Positions 24,380-39,847 of a DNA stretch of 64,000 nucleotides are shown one piece after another. The stretch spans positions 53,513 to 117,512 of the forward strand of contig JAFUWW010000007.1 of assembly GCA_017471085.1 (NCBI GenBank). The letters are read 5' to 3'. Source of the DNA: Bacteroidales bacterium. Lineage in GTDB: Bacteria > Bacteroidota > Bacteroidia > Bacteroidales > UBA932. The notes under the pieces are model-generated. The model worked only from the letters and a program-made list of their open reading frames with translations. It had not been told where the DNA came from and ran no database searches. Position 1 is the first letter of the stretch; the number at the start of each line of letters is the position of its first letter. Position numbers and translations under genes: made by a program.

Positions 24380-26032
24380 ATGAAAAAATACTTCACCATC
24401 CTTGTATTGGCTGCGGTCGGTACCACGGCCGCAGCACAGAACTGGGCAGACGCCTATCTGTTCTCTGAAAATGTATATGGAGGTACGGCGCGTACCGTGG
24501 GCATGGGCAATGCCGTGACCGCCATCGGCGGAGATCCCGGCACCCTCGTATTCAATCCTGCTGGGTCGGCCGTGGCCGCCTATTCCCAGCTTTCCATCAC
24601 CCCTGGAGTCACATTCTCGGTAGCATCGGCCACAGGTACCGTGCTGAGCGGGGACACGCGTCCCATCGGTTTCGGAGACCAGTACCGGACGGGTTTCATG
24701 AAGGCGAAGCTCCCCAATGTCTCCTTTATTACCAGCTTCGATACTGGCAAACGGCGCGGGGTCAAACGCTATTCGTTCGGCTTTTCGTTCAATGCCACCA
24801 ACAATTTCACGTCCCGGTTCAATGCCGCCGGCGTCAATTCGGACAATTCCTATGCGGCTTCGCTGGCCTCCTCGGCCGACGGATTCTCCGCTTCCGTCAT
24901 GGGTGAGGAAGACTGGTTCTACTCCGGTGATCCCGCCCGGATGCCCGCCTGGGTAGACATGGTGGGTTATCGCAGCGGCATGATCGGCAGCGTGGACGGG
25001 ATGGACGGCGCCTATATCGCGCTGACGGAAACCATGGACGAGAACGGCAACTTCCGCCTGGCGGCGCCTGTCTACCAGAAGTACGGCCGGCAGTCCAGCG
25101 GTTACAAGAGTGATTTCATCCTCAATTTCGCCGCCGACATATCCGATGTATTCTATGTGGGCGCCAACCTGGGCCTTGTGAACTTGAACTATAACCAGGT
25201 CCAGTACTGGCAGGAGAGCCCGGAAATAGAATCGGAATTTCCTACCATCGCCTATTCCGACGGCACCACGGCCACTTTCTCCTCCCTGCTCATGCAGCAG
25301 AATTACAGGGCCACCGGCTCCGGACTCTATGTGAAGGCGGGCGTACTCTGGCGTCCTACTTCCTCGCTCCGTGTGGCTGCCGCCGTCCAGACTCCGACCA
25401 TCCTGCGCATTACGGAGCGTTACGGCTATAAGGGCCAGGCTACCCTCAAGGGAAAAGCCAGTCCTTCCGCCAGTTCTCCGGAAGACGAGTGGAGCTACCA
25501 GCTCCGCATGCCCTGGCGCCTGAATGCCGGTATCGCCTATTCCATCGGCAACGTGGCCGTACTCAGCGCCGATTACGAGATGGTGAACTTTGGCAGCAAC
25601 CGTTTTGCCACCTACAGCTCCGGAGACGGCTCCTTCGTGGAGAATTCATTCTCCACTGTCAATGACGAAATCTCTCAGATGCTGGGCCTGTCCCACATGC
25701 TGAGGCTGGGAGCGGAGGTGAAACCCATCCCTTCCCTCGCCGTGCGGGCCGGTTACAATCTGGACACCAATCCGCAGACCGGGTTGTCCTCCCTTCTGAA
25801 GCACGCCTTCTCGCTGGGCCTCGGCTGGTCTTCCGCCGGTTCTTTCTATATGGATGCCGCCGTCCGTCTCCGGACCGTTCCGGCCGAGTATATCATCCCG
25901 TACTATTATTATTACGCCCCCTCGGCCGGCAGCTTCTATGACAAGTATGTCCGTGACGATGTCCTCACGCCGGAAATCGAAGTGAAGACCCTGTTCGCAG
26001 ATGCCCTCCTCACCCTTGGCTGGCGGTTCTGA
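24380..26032 (+). CDS. OmpP1/FadL-family outer-membrane transport protein
   Basis: 550-residue beta-barrel protein with a signal peptide (cleavage after AAAQ, residue 20). The N-terminus AYLFSENVYGGTARTVGMGNAV and IGGDPGTLVFNPAG is the hallmark hatch/NPA segment of FadL/TodX transporters of hydrophobic compounds; Bacteroidota members are often called hemin receptors. Alternating beta strands continue to a C-terminal aromatic residue (LGWRF), typical of outer-membrane insertion. It lies 18 nt after the Tyr/Ser-rich gene, probably one operon. Confidence 0.87.
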   Translation: MKKYFTILVLAAVGTTAAAQNWADAYLFSENVYGGTARTVGMGNAVTAIGGDPGTLVFNPAGSAVAAYSQLSITPGVTFSVASATGTVLSGDTRPIGFGDQYRTGFMKAKLPNVSFITSFDTGKRRGVKRYSFGFSFNATNNFTSRFNAAGVNSDNSYAASLASSADGFSASVMGEEDWFYSGDPARMPAWVDMVGYRSGMIGSVDGMDGAYIALTETMDENGNFRLAAPVYQKYGRQSSGYKSDFILNFAADISDVFYVGANLGLVNLNYNQVQYWQESPEIESEFPTIAYSDGTTATFSSLLMQQNYRATGSGLYVKAGVLWRPTSSLRVAAAVQTPTILRITERYGYKGQATLKGKASPSASSPEDEWSYQLRMPWRLNAGIAYSIGNVAVLSADYEMVNFGSNRFATYSSGDGSFVENSFSTVNDEISQMLGLSHMLRLGAEVKPIPSLAVRAGYNLDTNPQTGLSSLLKHAFSLGLGWSSAGSFYMDAAVRLRTVPAEYIIPYYYYYAPSAGSFYDKYVRDDVLTPEIEVKTLFADALLTLGWRF

Positions 26033-26045
26033 CACCCCGTAAATC

Positions 26046-26085
26046 TGCCAATTTGTCAGTGGACAAGGACTGGCACGATGTTCGA
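26046..26085 (+). promoter_or_regulatory. Candidate dnaK heat-shock/sigma54-like promoter and operator
   Basis: An imperfect palindrome runs from TGCCA (26046) to TGGCA (26075) with an inner TGTC-AGT-GGACA. It ends in TGGCACG followed by TTCGATAA, loosely like a -24/-12 (TGGCACG-N4-TTGC) layout but with mismatches in the -12 part. No TAnnTTTG box was found upstream of dnaK. Confidence 0.35.
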
Positions 26086-26095
26086 TAATTACTCA

Positions 26096-26121
26096 GGCGT
26101 CGCTCTTTTCGGAGCGGCGCC
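26096..26121 (+). other. Hairpin in the dnaK leader
   Basis: GGCGTCGCTC and GAGCGGCGCC form a 10-bp stem (one wobble) around a TTTTCG loop. The T tract after it is weak, so it may be either the terminator of the porin gene or a structured 5' leader of dnaK. Confidence 0.5.
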
Positions 26122-26156
26122 GGTTTATTTGTAAAAATTTAAAATTGTAAAAAGAT

Positions 26157-28064
26157 ATGGGTAAAATTATCGGAATCGACCTTGGAACCACGAATTCGTG
26201 CGTGGCTGTGATGGAAGGTAACCAGCCTACCGTCATCATTAACAACGAGGGGCAGCGCACCACCCCTTCCGTGGTAGCTTTCACGGACGGCGGCGAGCGC
26301 AAGATCGGCTCTCCGGCCAAGCGGCAGGCCATCACCAACCCCAACAACACCGTGTTCTCCATCAAGCGTTTCATGGGCGAGACCTATGACCAGGTGAACA
26401 CCGAGGTGAACCGCGTTCCCTACAAAGTGATCCGCGGCGAGAACAACACCCCCCGTGTAGACATCAACGGAAAGCTTTATACCCCGCAGGAAATCTCCGC
26501 GATGATTCTCCAGAAGATGAAGAAGACCGCCGAAGAGTATCTGCGTCAGGAAGTGACCGAGGCGGTCATCACCGTTCCGGCCTATTTCTCCGACTCCCAG
26601 CGTCAGGCCACCAAGGAGGCCGGCCGCATCGCGGGCCTGGATGTGAAACGTATCATCAACGAGCCTACGGCAGCTGCCCTGGCTTATGGCCTTGACAAGA
26701 AAGACAAGGACATGAAGGTGGCTGTGTACGACCTCGGCGGCGGTACCTTCGATATCAGTATCCTCCAGCTGGGTGACGGCGTGTTCGAGGTGCTCTCCAC
26801 CAACGGCGATACCCATCTGGGCGGCGACGACTTCGACCAGGTGATCATCGACTGGCTCGCCGGCGAGTTCGCCTCCGAGAACGGCGGCATCGACCTGAAG
26901 AAAGACCCGATGGCCCTGCAGCGTCTGAAGGAAGCCGCGGAAAAGGCGAAGATCGAACTTTCCAGCCAGACTTCCACGGAGATCAACCTTCCTTACATCA
27001 TGCCGGTGGACGGCGTGCCCAAGCACCTTGCCAAGACCCTCACCCGTGCCAAATTCGAGCAGCTCTCCGACGCCCTCTTCCAGCGTTCCATCGCTCCTTG
27101 CCGTCAGGCTCTTGCCGATGCCCACATCAGCGCATCCGACATTGACGAGGTCCTCCTCGTGGGCGGCAGCACCCGAATCCCTTACGTGCAGGAGCTGGTG
27201 AAGAACTTCTTCGGAAAGGAACCCAACAAGAGCGTGAACCCGGACGAGGTGGTGGCCATCGGCGCTTCCATCCAGGGCGGTGTGCTTGCCGGTGACGTGA
27301 AGGACGTGCTTCTGCTCGATGTTACTCCGCTGAGCCTGGGTATCGAGACCCTCGGTGGCGTTATGACGAAGCTGATCGAGTCCAATACCACCATCCCTGC
27401 CAAGAAGAGCCAAATCTTCTCCACGGCGGCCGACAACCAGCCGGGTGTGGAAATCCGCGTGCTCCAGGGCGAGCGCCCCATGGCCAAGGACAACAAGCAG
27501 ATCGGCATCTTCCATCTGGACGGCATCGCCCCCGCACCCCGCGGCGTGCCCCAGATCGAGGTCGTGTTCGATATCGACGTCAACGGTATCCTCAATGTGT
27601 CCGCAGTGGACAAGGCCACCGGCAAGGAACAGCACATCCGCATCGAGGCCTCTTCCGGCCTTTCCGACGCAGAGATCCAGCGCATGCGGGACGAGGCCAA
27701 GGCCAATGAAGCCGCCGACAAGGCAGAAAAGGAGCGCATCGACAAGATCAACAACGCCGACGCCCTCACCTTCCAGGCCGAGAAGTTCCTCAAGGAGAAC
27801 GGCGACAAAGTTCCGGCCGATGTCAAGAGCGAGGTGGAGCAGAACTGCAACCTCCTGAAAGAAGCTGTAAAGGCCCAGAACCTCTCCGATATCGACCGCT
27901 ACTCCGAGGCCCTGAACAAAGCCTTCGAGAAGATGTACCAGGCCGGCCAGCAGGCCGGCGGCCCTCAGGGCGGTCCTCAGGGGCCGTTCCAGGGTGGCCC
28001 TCAGGGTCCCTTCAATGGCGGCCCGCAGCCCGGTCCGCAGGACCAGGGCCCCGATGAGCAGTAA
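26157..28064 (+). CDS. dnaK: Chaperone DnaK (Hsp70)
   Basis: 635-residue Hsp70. The N-terminal ATPase has [24 protein letters not shown] and [10 protein letters not shown]; the substrate-binding domain has [14 protein letters not shown]; the helical lid follows, and the C-terminal tail is Gly/Pro/Gln-rich ([16 protein letters not shown]) where many homologues have a short EEVD-like acidic end. Here the tail ends in DQGPDEQ. It is monocistronic: no grpE or dnaJ adjoins it, and a terminator lies 42 nt after the stop. Confidence 0.97.
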   Translation: MGKIIGIDLGTTNSCVAVMEGNQPTVIINNEGQRTTPSVVAFTDGGERKIGSPAKRQAITNPNNTVFSIKRFMGETYDQVNTEVNRVPYKVIRGENNTPRVDINGKLYTPQEISAMILQKMKKTAEEYLRQEVTEAVITVPAYFSDSQRQATKEAGRIAGLDVKRIINEPTAAALAYGLDKKDKDMKVAVYDLGGGTFDISILQLGDGVFEVLSTNGDTHLGGDDFDQVIIDWLAGEFASENGGIDLKKDPMALQRLKEAAEKAKIELSSQTSTEINLPYIMPVDGVPKHLAKTLTRAKFEQLSDALFQRSIAPCRQALADAHISASDIDEVLLVGGSTRIPYVQELVKNFFGKEPNKSVNPDEVVAIGASIQGGVLAGDVKDVLLLDVTPLSLGIETLGGVMTKLIESNTTIPAKKSQIFSTAADNQPGVEIRVLQGERPMAKDNKQIGIFHLDGIAPAPRGVPQIEVVFDIDVNGILNVSAVDKATGKEQHIRIEASSGLSDAEIQRMRDEAKANEAADKAEKERIDKINNADALTFQAEKFLKENGDKVPADVKSEVEQNCNLLKEAVKAQNLSDIDRYSEALNKAFEKMYQAGQQAGGPQGGPQGPFQGGPQGPFNGGPQPGPQDQGPDEQ

Positions 28065-28077
28065 CCATCGGCCTGGT

Positions 28078-32738
<4,661 letters not shown>

Positions 32739-32744
32739 CGATAT

Positions 32745-35700
32745 ATGAAACGATTCCTCGCTTTCTTTGCACTGGCGGCCGCAACGGCCGTCAGCGCCTT
32801 GGCGCAAAGTGCCGATGAGGCCCGCCTGCTCCGGTTCCCTGCCACCAACGGCCGGGACATCGTGTTCTCCTATGCCGGTGACCTGTGGACGGTACCTGTC
32901 ACGGGCGGCGAAGCCCGCCGCCTCACCTCCCACATCGGCTATGAAATGTTCGCCCGCTATTCTCCGGACGGCAACACCATTGCCTTCACCGGCGAGTACG
33001 ACGGCAACCGCGAAGTGTACCGGATTCCTGCCGCCGGCGGCGAGCCGGTGCGTCTGACCTACACCTCCACCAATTCCAGGGACGACCTGGGCGACCGCAT
33101 GGGCCCCAACAACATCGTCATTACCTGGAGTCCGGACGGCAAGAGCATCCTCTACCGCAACCGGATCGGGGACGGCTTCCCGGGCAAACTGTGGACCGTC
33201 TCTCCGGACGGCGGCATGCCGCAGGAAATCCCTCTCCCCGAAGGCGGCTTCAGCAGCTGGAGTCCGGACGGGAAAAAACTGGCCTATAACCGCGTGATGC
33301 GCGAGTTCCGCACCTGGAAATACTACAGGGGCGGTATGGCCGATGACATCTGGATCTGGGACCCGAAGGCCGGCAAGGTGGAGAACATCACCTCCAACGT
33401 TGCCCAGGACATTTTCCCCATGTGGATCGGTGATGAAATCTTCTTCGCATCGGACCGCGACATGATCATGAACCTGTTCTGCTACAACACCAAGACCCGC
33501 CAGACCACCAAGGTGACGACTTTCGACAAATACGACGTGAAGTTCCCCAGCACCGACGGCAAGACCATCGTCTTTGAAAACGGCGGTTTCATCTATCGGT
33601 TCGATCCTGTCACCCGGCAGAGCGTACAGGTCCCCGTCCGCCTGGCTTCCGATGCCGTTTACGCCCGCACGGAACGTCGCAAGGTGGGTTCCCGCCCCAC
33701 TGCTCTTTCCCTGGCCCCGGACGGCAGCCGTGCCGTCGTCAGTGCCCGGGGTGAGATTTTCGACGTGCCGGTCGGGAACGGGGTGACCCGCAATCTCAGC
33801 CGCACGGCCGGATCCAACGACCGCGGCGCCTCCTGGAGCCCGGACGGGAAGTGGATTGCCTGGATCGGCGACGCCACCGGTGAGACGGAAGTCTATCTGT
33901 ACGAAGTGGCGAAGGGCGGAGACCCAGCCCAGCTCACCCGGAGCAGCGACACCTACATCCGCTCGCTCCAGTGGAGCCCGGACAGCAGGCACATCCTCTA
34001 CACCGACCGGAAGAACCGTCTGGTGGAGGTGGCTGTTCCCGGCGGCAGCTCCCGCGTGGTGATGACCAATCCTGAGGCTGAATTCCGCGGGGTGAACTAT
34101 TCTCCCGACAGCCAGTGGCTTACTTATACCCGTCCCGCCAGGAACGAGATGAACATCGTTTATCTGTACAACCTTTCCACCGGAAAGGAGTACCCGGTGA
34201 CCGAACGCTGGTACAACTCCGCCTCGCCGGTTTTCAGCGAGGACGGCAAATACCTGATCTTCCGCTCCGACCGTGACCTGAATCCCCAGTACAGCAATAT
34301 CGAGTGGAATTTTACCATGGGCAATATGGGTGCCATCTACATGGCCATGCTCGCCGCCGGTACGCCTTCTCCGCTCATGGCCAGGGACCCGGAGGTCAAG
34401 GTCGGGGAACCGGCTGAAGAAGCCGCTCCCGCGGGCAGGAAAGCTTCGGAGGGCAAGAAAGCCCCTGCTCCCAAGAAGGAGGAACCTGCCAAGGCCGATG
34501 TAAAGATCGACCCGGACGGAATCCTGGACCGCATCGTGAAACTCCCGATTTCCGGCAGCTCCTACGGATTCTTCTCCGACAGCAAGAAGCTTTGGTATAG
34601 CGGAGGCCGCGGGACCCGCGTGTTCGACTTCGCCACCCAGAAAGATGAAGAGTGCACCGAAGGCCGCGTGTCGTATCGTTTCGGCGACAAGAAGGCCCTG
34701 GTTTCCCGTGCCGGCAAGACGCAGGCGGTGGCCTTGGGCGCCAAGATGGGGCCCGGCGAGGATGTGACCACCTCCGACATGGTGGCCGTCATCGACTATC
34801 CCGAGGAGTGGGCCCAGATCTTCGACGAGGTCTGGCGTGCTTTCCGCGACGGCTACTACCTGGAGAACATGCACGGCCGTGACTGGAAAGCCATCAAGGA
34901 AAAGTATTCCGTGCTGCTGCCGTACGTGCGCACCAGGCTGGACCTGAACTATGTCATCGGCGAAATGATCTCCGAACTGGCCAGCGGGCATGCTTATGTC
35001 ACCGCCGGTGAGTATCCCAGGCCGGAGCGTATCCCGATGGGCCTCCTGGGCGCCGAGCTGTCCCGCGACAAGAGCGGCTACTTCAAGATCGACCGGATCC
35101 TGCAGGGTGCCACTTACCGTGAGGAACTCCGTTCTCCGCTGCAGGAACCCGGACTGGGCGTGAAGGCCGGGCAGTACATCACCGCCATCGACGGTGTCTC
35201 CACCAAGACCGTTTCCAACATCTATCAGCTGCTGGTGGGCAAGGCCGATGTCCTGACGGAAATCACCGTGTCCGACAAGGCGGCCGAAGGCGGCAGGAAG
35301 GTCGTCGTGAAACCCATTGCCGACGAGTATCCCCTCTACCATTACGAGTGGGTGCAGAACAATATCAAGACCGTGGAAGAGAAGTCCGGCGGCAAGGTGG
35401 GCTACATCTATATCCCCGACATGGGCCCGGAAGGACTCAGCGAATTCGCCCGCTACTATTATCCTCAGCTGGACAAGGAAGCCCTTATCATCGACGACCG
35501 TGCCAACGGCGGCGGCAACATTTCGCCGATGGTAATCGAGCGTCTGAAGAGGGAAGTGTACCGCATGACCATGAGCCGTACGTCCACCATGACCGGGACT
35601 GTCCCCGAAGGAACGCATACCGGGCCGAAGGTGCTCCTGATCGACAAGTATTCCGCTTCTGACGGCGACCTGTTCCCCTGGAGCTTCAAGGCCAACAAGC

Positions 35701-36020
35701 TGGGCACCGTGATCGGCACCCGCACCTGGGGCGGTATCGTGGGCATCAGCGGATCCCTGCCTTATCTGGACGGCACCGACGTGCGTGTTCCTTTCTTCAC
35801 CAACTACGACCGCGAAACCGGTCAATGGATCGTGGAGAACCATGGCGTCGACCCGGACATCCTTATCGACAACGACCCTGTGAAGGAATTCGCCGGGGAA
35901 GACCAGCAGCTGCTGAAGGCTATCGAAGTGGCCCTTGAACAGATCAAGGACCGGAAGCCGCTCCCGGGCGTTCCCGCCCCGCGCACCTTCAAAGACCTGG
36001 GACTGCCGGAAATTGACTAG
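32745..36020 (+). CDS. Tricorn-like secreted protease (beta-propeller, PDZ, S41)
   Basis: 1091-residue periplasmic or secreted serine protease. The signal peptide ends at ALAQ (residue 21). Residues about 25-590 contain repeated WSPDGK/YSPDG-type WD40/PD40 blades of one or two propellers, interrupted by a Pro/Lys/Glu/Ala-rich linker at about 545-585. A core domain precedes a PDZ domain (about 750-860, GAELSRDKSGYF then ITAIDGVST), and the S41 tail catalytic region has NGGGN and SASDGD with the serine near 968-970. This matches bacterial tricorn homologues that degrade peptides. It is the last gene of the trpS operon and is followed by a terminator. Confidence 0.9.
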   Translation: MKRFLAFFALAAATAVSALAQSADEARLLRFPATNGRDIVFSYAGDLWTVPVTGGEARRLTSHIGYEMFARYSPDGNTIAFTGEYDGNREVYRIPAAGGEPVRLTYTSTNSRDDLGDRMGPNNIVITWSPDGKSILYRNRIGDGFPGKLWTVSPDGGMPQEIPLPEGGFSSWSPDGKKLAYNRVMREFRTWKYYRGGMADDIWIWDPKAGKVENITSNVAQDIFPMWIGDEIFFASDRDMIMNLFCYNTKTRQTTKVTTFDKYDVKFPSTDGKTIVFENGGFIYRFDPVTRQSVQVPVRLASDAVYARTERRKVGSRPTALSLAPDGSRAVVSARGEIFDVPVGNGVTRNLSRTAGSNDRGASWSPDGKWIAWIGDATGETEVYLYEVAKGGDPAQLTRSSDTYIRSLQWSPDSRHILYTDRKNRLVEVAVPGGSSRVVMTNPEAEFRGVNYSPDSQWLTYTRPARNEMNIVYLYNLSTGKEYPVTERWYNSASPVFSEDGKYLIFRSDRDLNPQYSNIEWNFTMGNMGAIYMAMLAAGTPSPLMARDPEVKVGEPAEEAAPAGRKASEGKKAPAPKKEEPAKADVKIDPDGILDRIVKLPISGSSYGFFSDSKKLWYSGGRGTRVFDFATQKDEECTEGRVSYRFGDKKALVSRAGKTQAVALGAKMGPGEDVTTSDMVAVIDYPEEWAQIFDEVWRAFRDGYYLENMHGRDWKAIKEKYSVLLPYVRTRLDLNYVIGEMISELASGHAYVTAGEYPRPERIPMGLLGAELSRDKSGYFKIDRILQGATYREELRSPLQEPGLGVKAGQYITAIDGVSTKTVSNIYQLLVGKADVLTEITVSDKAAEGGRKVVVKPIADEYPLYHYEWVQNNIKTVEEKSGGKVGYIYIPDMGPEGLSEFARYYYPQLDKEALIIDDRANGGGNISPMVIERLKREVYRMTMSRTSTMTGTVPEGTHTGPKVLLIDKYSASDGDLFPWSFKANKLGTVIGTRTWGGIVGISGSLPYLDGTDVRVPFFTNYDRETGQWIVENHGVDPDILIDNDPVKEFAGEDQQLLKAIEVALEQIKDRKPLPGVPAPRTFKDLGLPEID

Positions 36021-36028
36021 GATTTTTT

Positions 36029-36073
36029 ATCCCGATGTTCAAAAATTTTACTGAACATCGGGATTTCTTTTTC
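36029..36073 (+). terminator. Intrinsic terminator of the trpS-copA-protease operon
   Basis: ATCCCGATGTTCA pairs with TGAACATCGGGAT (13 bp) and is followed by TTCTTTTTCC. It lies 9 nt after the stop codon of the protease gene. Confidence 0.85.
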
Positions 36074-36098
36074 CTTTGCGGGAAAAATGATAACTTCG
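36068..36098 (+). promoter_or_regulatory. Candidate promoter of the esterase pair
   Basis: TTT at 36068-36070 and TAACTTCG at 36091-36098 (one mismatch to TAnnTTTG) with 20-nt spacing. The leader would be about 35 nt. Confidence 0.4.
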
Positions 36099-36138
36099 TA
36101 ACCGTTAACCGCAAGCCACTTACTAAACCCAATTAATA

Positions 36139-38500
<2,362 letters not shown>

Positions 38501-38527
38501 TGGAGGAGAAATAACTGATTAGTAGTA

Positions 38528-38579
38528 ATTTAGCTATAGTCCCTGTGTGTCGGCCGACACACAGGGACTATAGCTAAAT
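38528..38579. repeat. Perfect 52-nt palindrome, REP-like hairpin copy 3
   Basis: Two 26-nt arms are exact reverse complements meeting at CGG/CCG (24-bp stem with a GGCC loop if hairpinned). The inner 30 nt has the arms GTCCCTGTGTGTC and GACACACAGGGAC, the same core as the hairpins at 2207 and 3740 beside the RAYT gene. It lies between convergent esterase genes and may also act as a bidirectional terminator. Confidence 0.9.
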
Positions 38580-38610
38580 GGTTGTATATCTGGATGATAG
38601 CCTCCACCGT

Positions 38611-39696
38611 TTAGCGGAAGAGGGTAGGGGCGAGGGTCTGGAGATCGGCCCGCCAGGTAGTCCAGCTGTGGCCGGCCTGGGCGTTCTCCATGTATTCGTA
38701 GCGGAGACCGTCCTTGTCCAGCTGGGCGCGGGTGTTCTGGCAGTTCTTGTAGGCGATGTCCGTTTCGCCGCCCTGGGTGAACACCATCTTCTTGAAGTTC
38801 TTGTTCATCTTGGCGACATTCTCCTTTACCTTGAGGCGGGCCGATTCCGCCGCAGGATCCTGTCCGGGCTGGAAAGAGGAGCTGAGAACCCATACATAGG
38901 CGAAATCGTCCGGATGGGAGAAGGCGACCTCCATGGTTTCCATGCCGCCCATGGACAGACCTGCCATGGCACGGTGATCGCGGTCCGTGAGTACGTTATA
39001 GTTGGCCTCGATGAACGGGATGATGGAAGAATACATGTCCTCGGCGAACGGGGGAACTTCGTTCTGTACGGGGATGGTGCCGTTGGGCATCACGACGATC
39101 ATGGGCACCATCTTGCCTTCGGCCAGCAGGTTGTCCAGGATCCAGCCGGCAGCGCCCACGCCGGGCCAGGAGGCGTCATTGTCACCACCGCCGTGGATCA
39201 GGTAGAGGACGGGCAGTTTCTGGGCCGATTTCTCATATCCGGCGGGAGTCCAGACATGGAGGCGGCGCATCTCTTTCAGGTTTTTTGAATAGTAATAACG
39301 CTGGGCCACGGCGCCATGGGGAACATCCTTGATATAGCCGGCACCCTTGGTGAGCAGGGAGGACTGCTCGGCCGAGAGGGGAGCCTTCGGATCCTGCGCC
39401 CGTACGCCGTCGACAATGAAATTATAGCGGAATACGCCGTCGTCCAGGCCGTCGCAAACACCTTTCCATACGCCGTTATCGGCCTTGGTAAAGGTGACGG
39501 GCTTGCCCCAGGGAAGGTCGCCGGAGACGGAAACCGAAGAAGCCTGGGGAGCGTAAATCTGGAACAGGACAGCGCCGTTCGGAAGCACGCGGGTGCTATG
39601 GAGGGTGTCGTTGGGAGTTGGCTGGCGCATCCAGCCTTGGGCCGATGCGGCCATGGTGCAGCCTAGAAGGGCCAGGAGAATGAGAGTGCGTTTCAT
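38611..39696 (-). CDS. CE1-type esterase 3 with N-terminal CBM48-like domain
   Basis: 361-residue exported esterase on the opposite strand to esterases 1 and 2. The signal peptide ends near ASAQ. The E-set domain contains AVLFQIYAPQASSVSVSGDL and RYNFIVDGV; the hydrolase has YLIHGGGDND, the nucleophile in GLSMGGME and the histidine in GHSWTTW. It is the most divergent of the four paralogues. It is convergent with esterase 2 across the palindrome at 38528 and divergent from the GH3 gene, with which it shares a 151-nt regulatory gap. Confidence 0.84.
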   Translation of the reverse strand: MKRTLILLALLGCTMAASAQGWMRQPTPNDTLHSTRVLPNGAVLFQIYAPQASSVSVSGDLPWGKPVTFTKADNGVWKGVCDGLDDGVFRYNFIVDGVRAQDPKAPLSAEQSSLLTKGAGYIKDVPHGAVAQRYYYSKNLKEMRRLHVWTPAGYEKSAQKLPVLYLIHGGGDNDASWPGVGAAGWILDNLLAEGKMVPMIVVMPNGTIPVQNEVPPFAEDMYSSIIPFIEANYNVLTDRDHRAMAGLSMGGMETMEVAFSHPDDFAYVWVLSSSFQPGQDPAAESARLKVKENVAKMNKNFKKMVFTQGGETDIAYKNCQNTRAQLDKDGLRYEYMENAQAGHSWTTWRADLQTLAPTLFR

Positions 39697-39715
39697 GGTT
39701 TATAGTTGTTTACTG

Positions 39716-39723
39716 CAAAGATA
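39716..39723 (-). promoter_or_regulatory. -7 promoter box of esterase 3
   Basis: TATCTTTG on the minus strand matches the consensus and lies 20 nt before the start codon. No TTG at the expected spacing. Confidence 0.5.
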
Positions 39724-39809
39724 GTCACTTTGAGCGGGAAAAGTTAGTACAATTGTTCATTCTTTTATCTGAATTGTCCGGCTTGTCCTGCCTGCGGGGA
39801 AACTTTTAT

Positions 39810-39817
39810 TATATTTG
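39810..39817 (+). promoter_or_regulatory. -7 promoter box of the GH3 gene
   Basis: TATATTTG matches the consensus and lies 31 nt before the start codon. The nearest TTG is 24 nt upstream, longer than usual. Confidence 0.5.
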
Positions 39818-39847
39818 TGCAGAAACTAACAACTTCATCATAACCGT

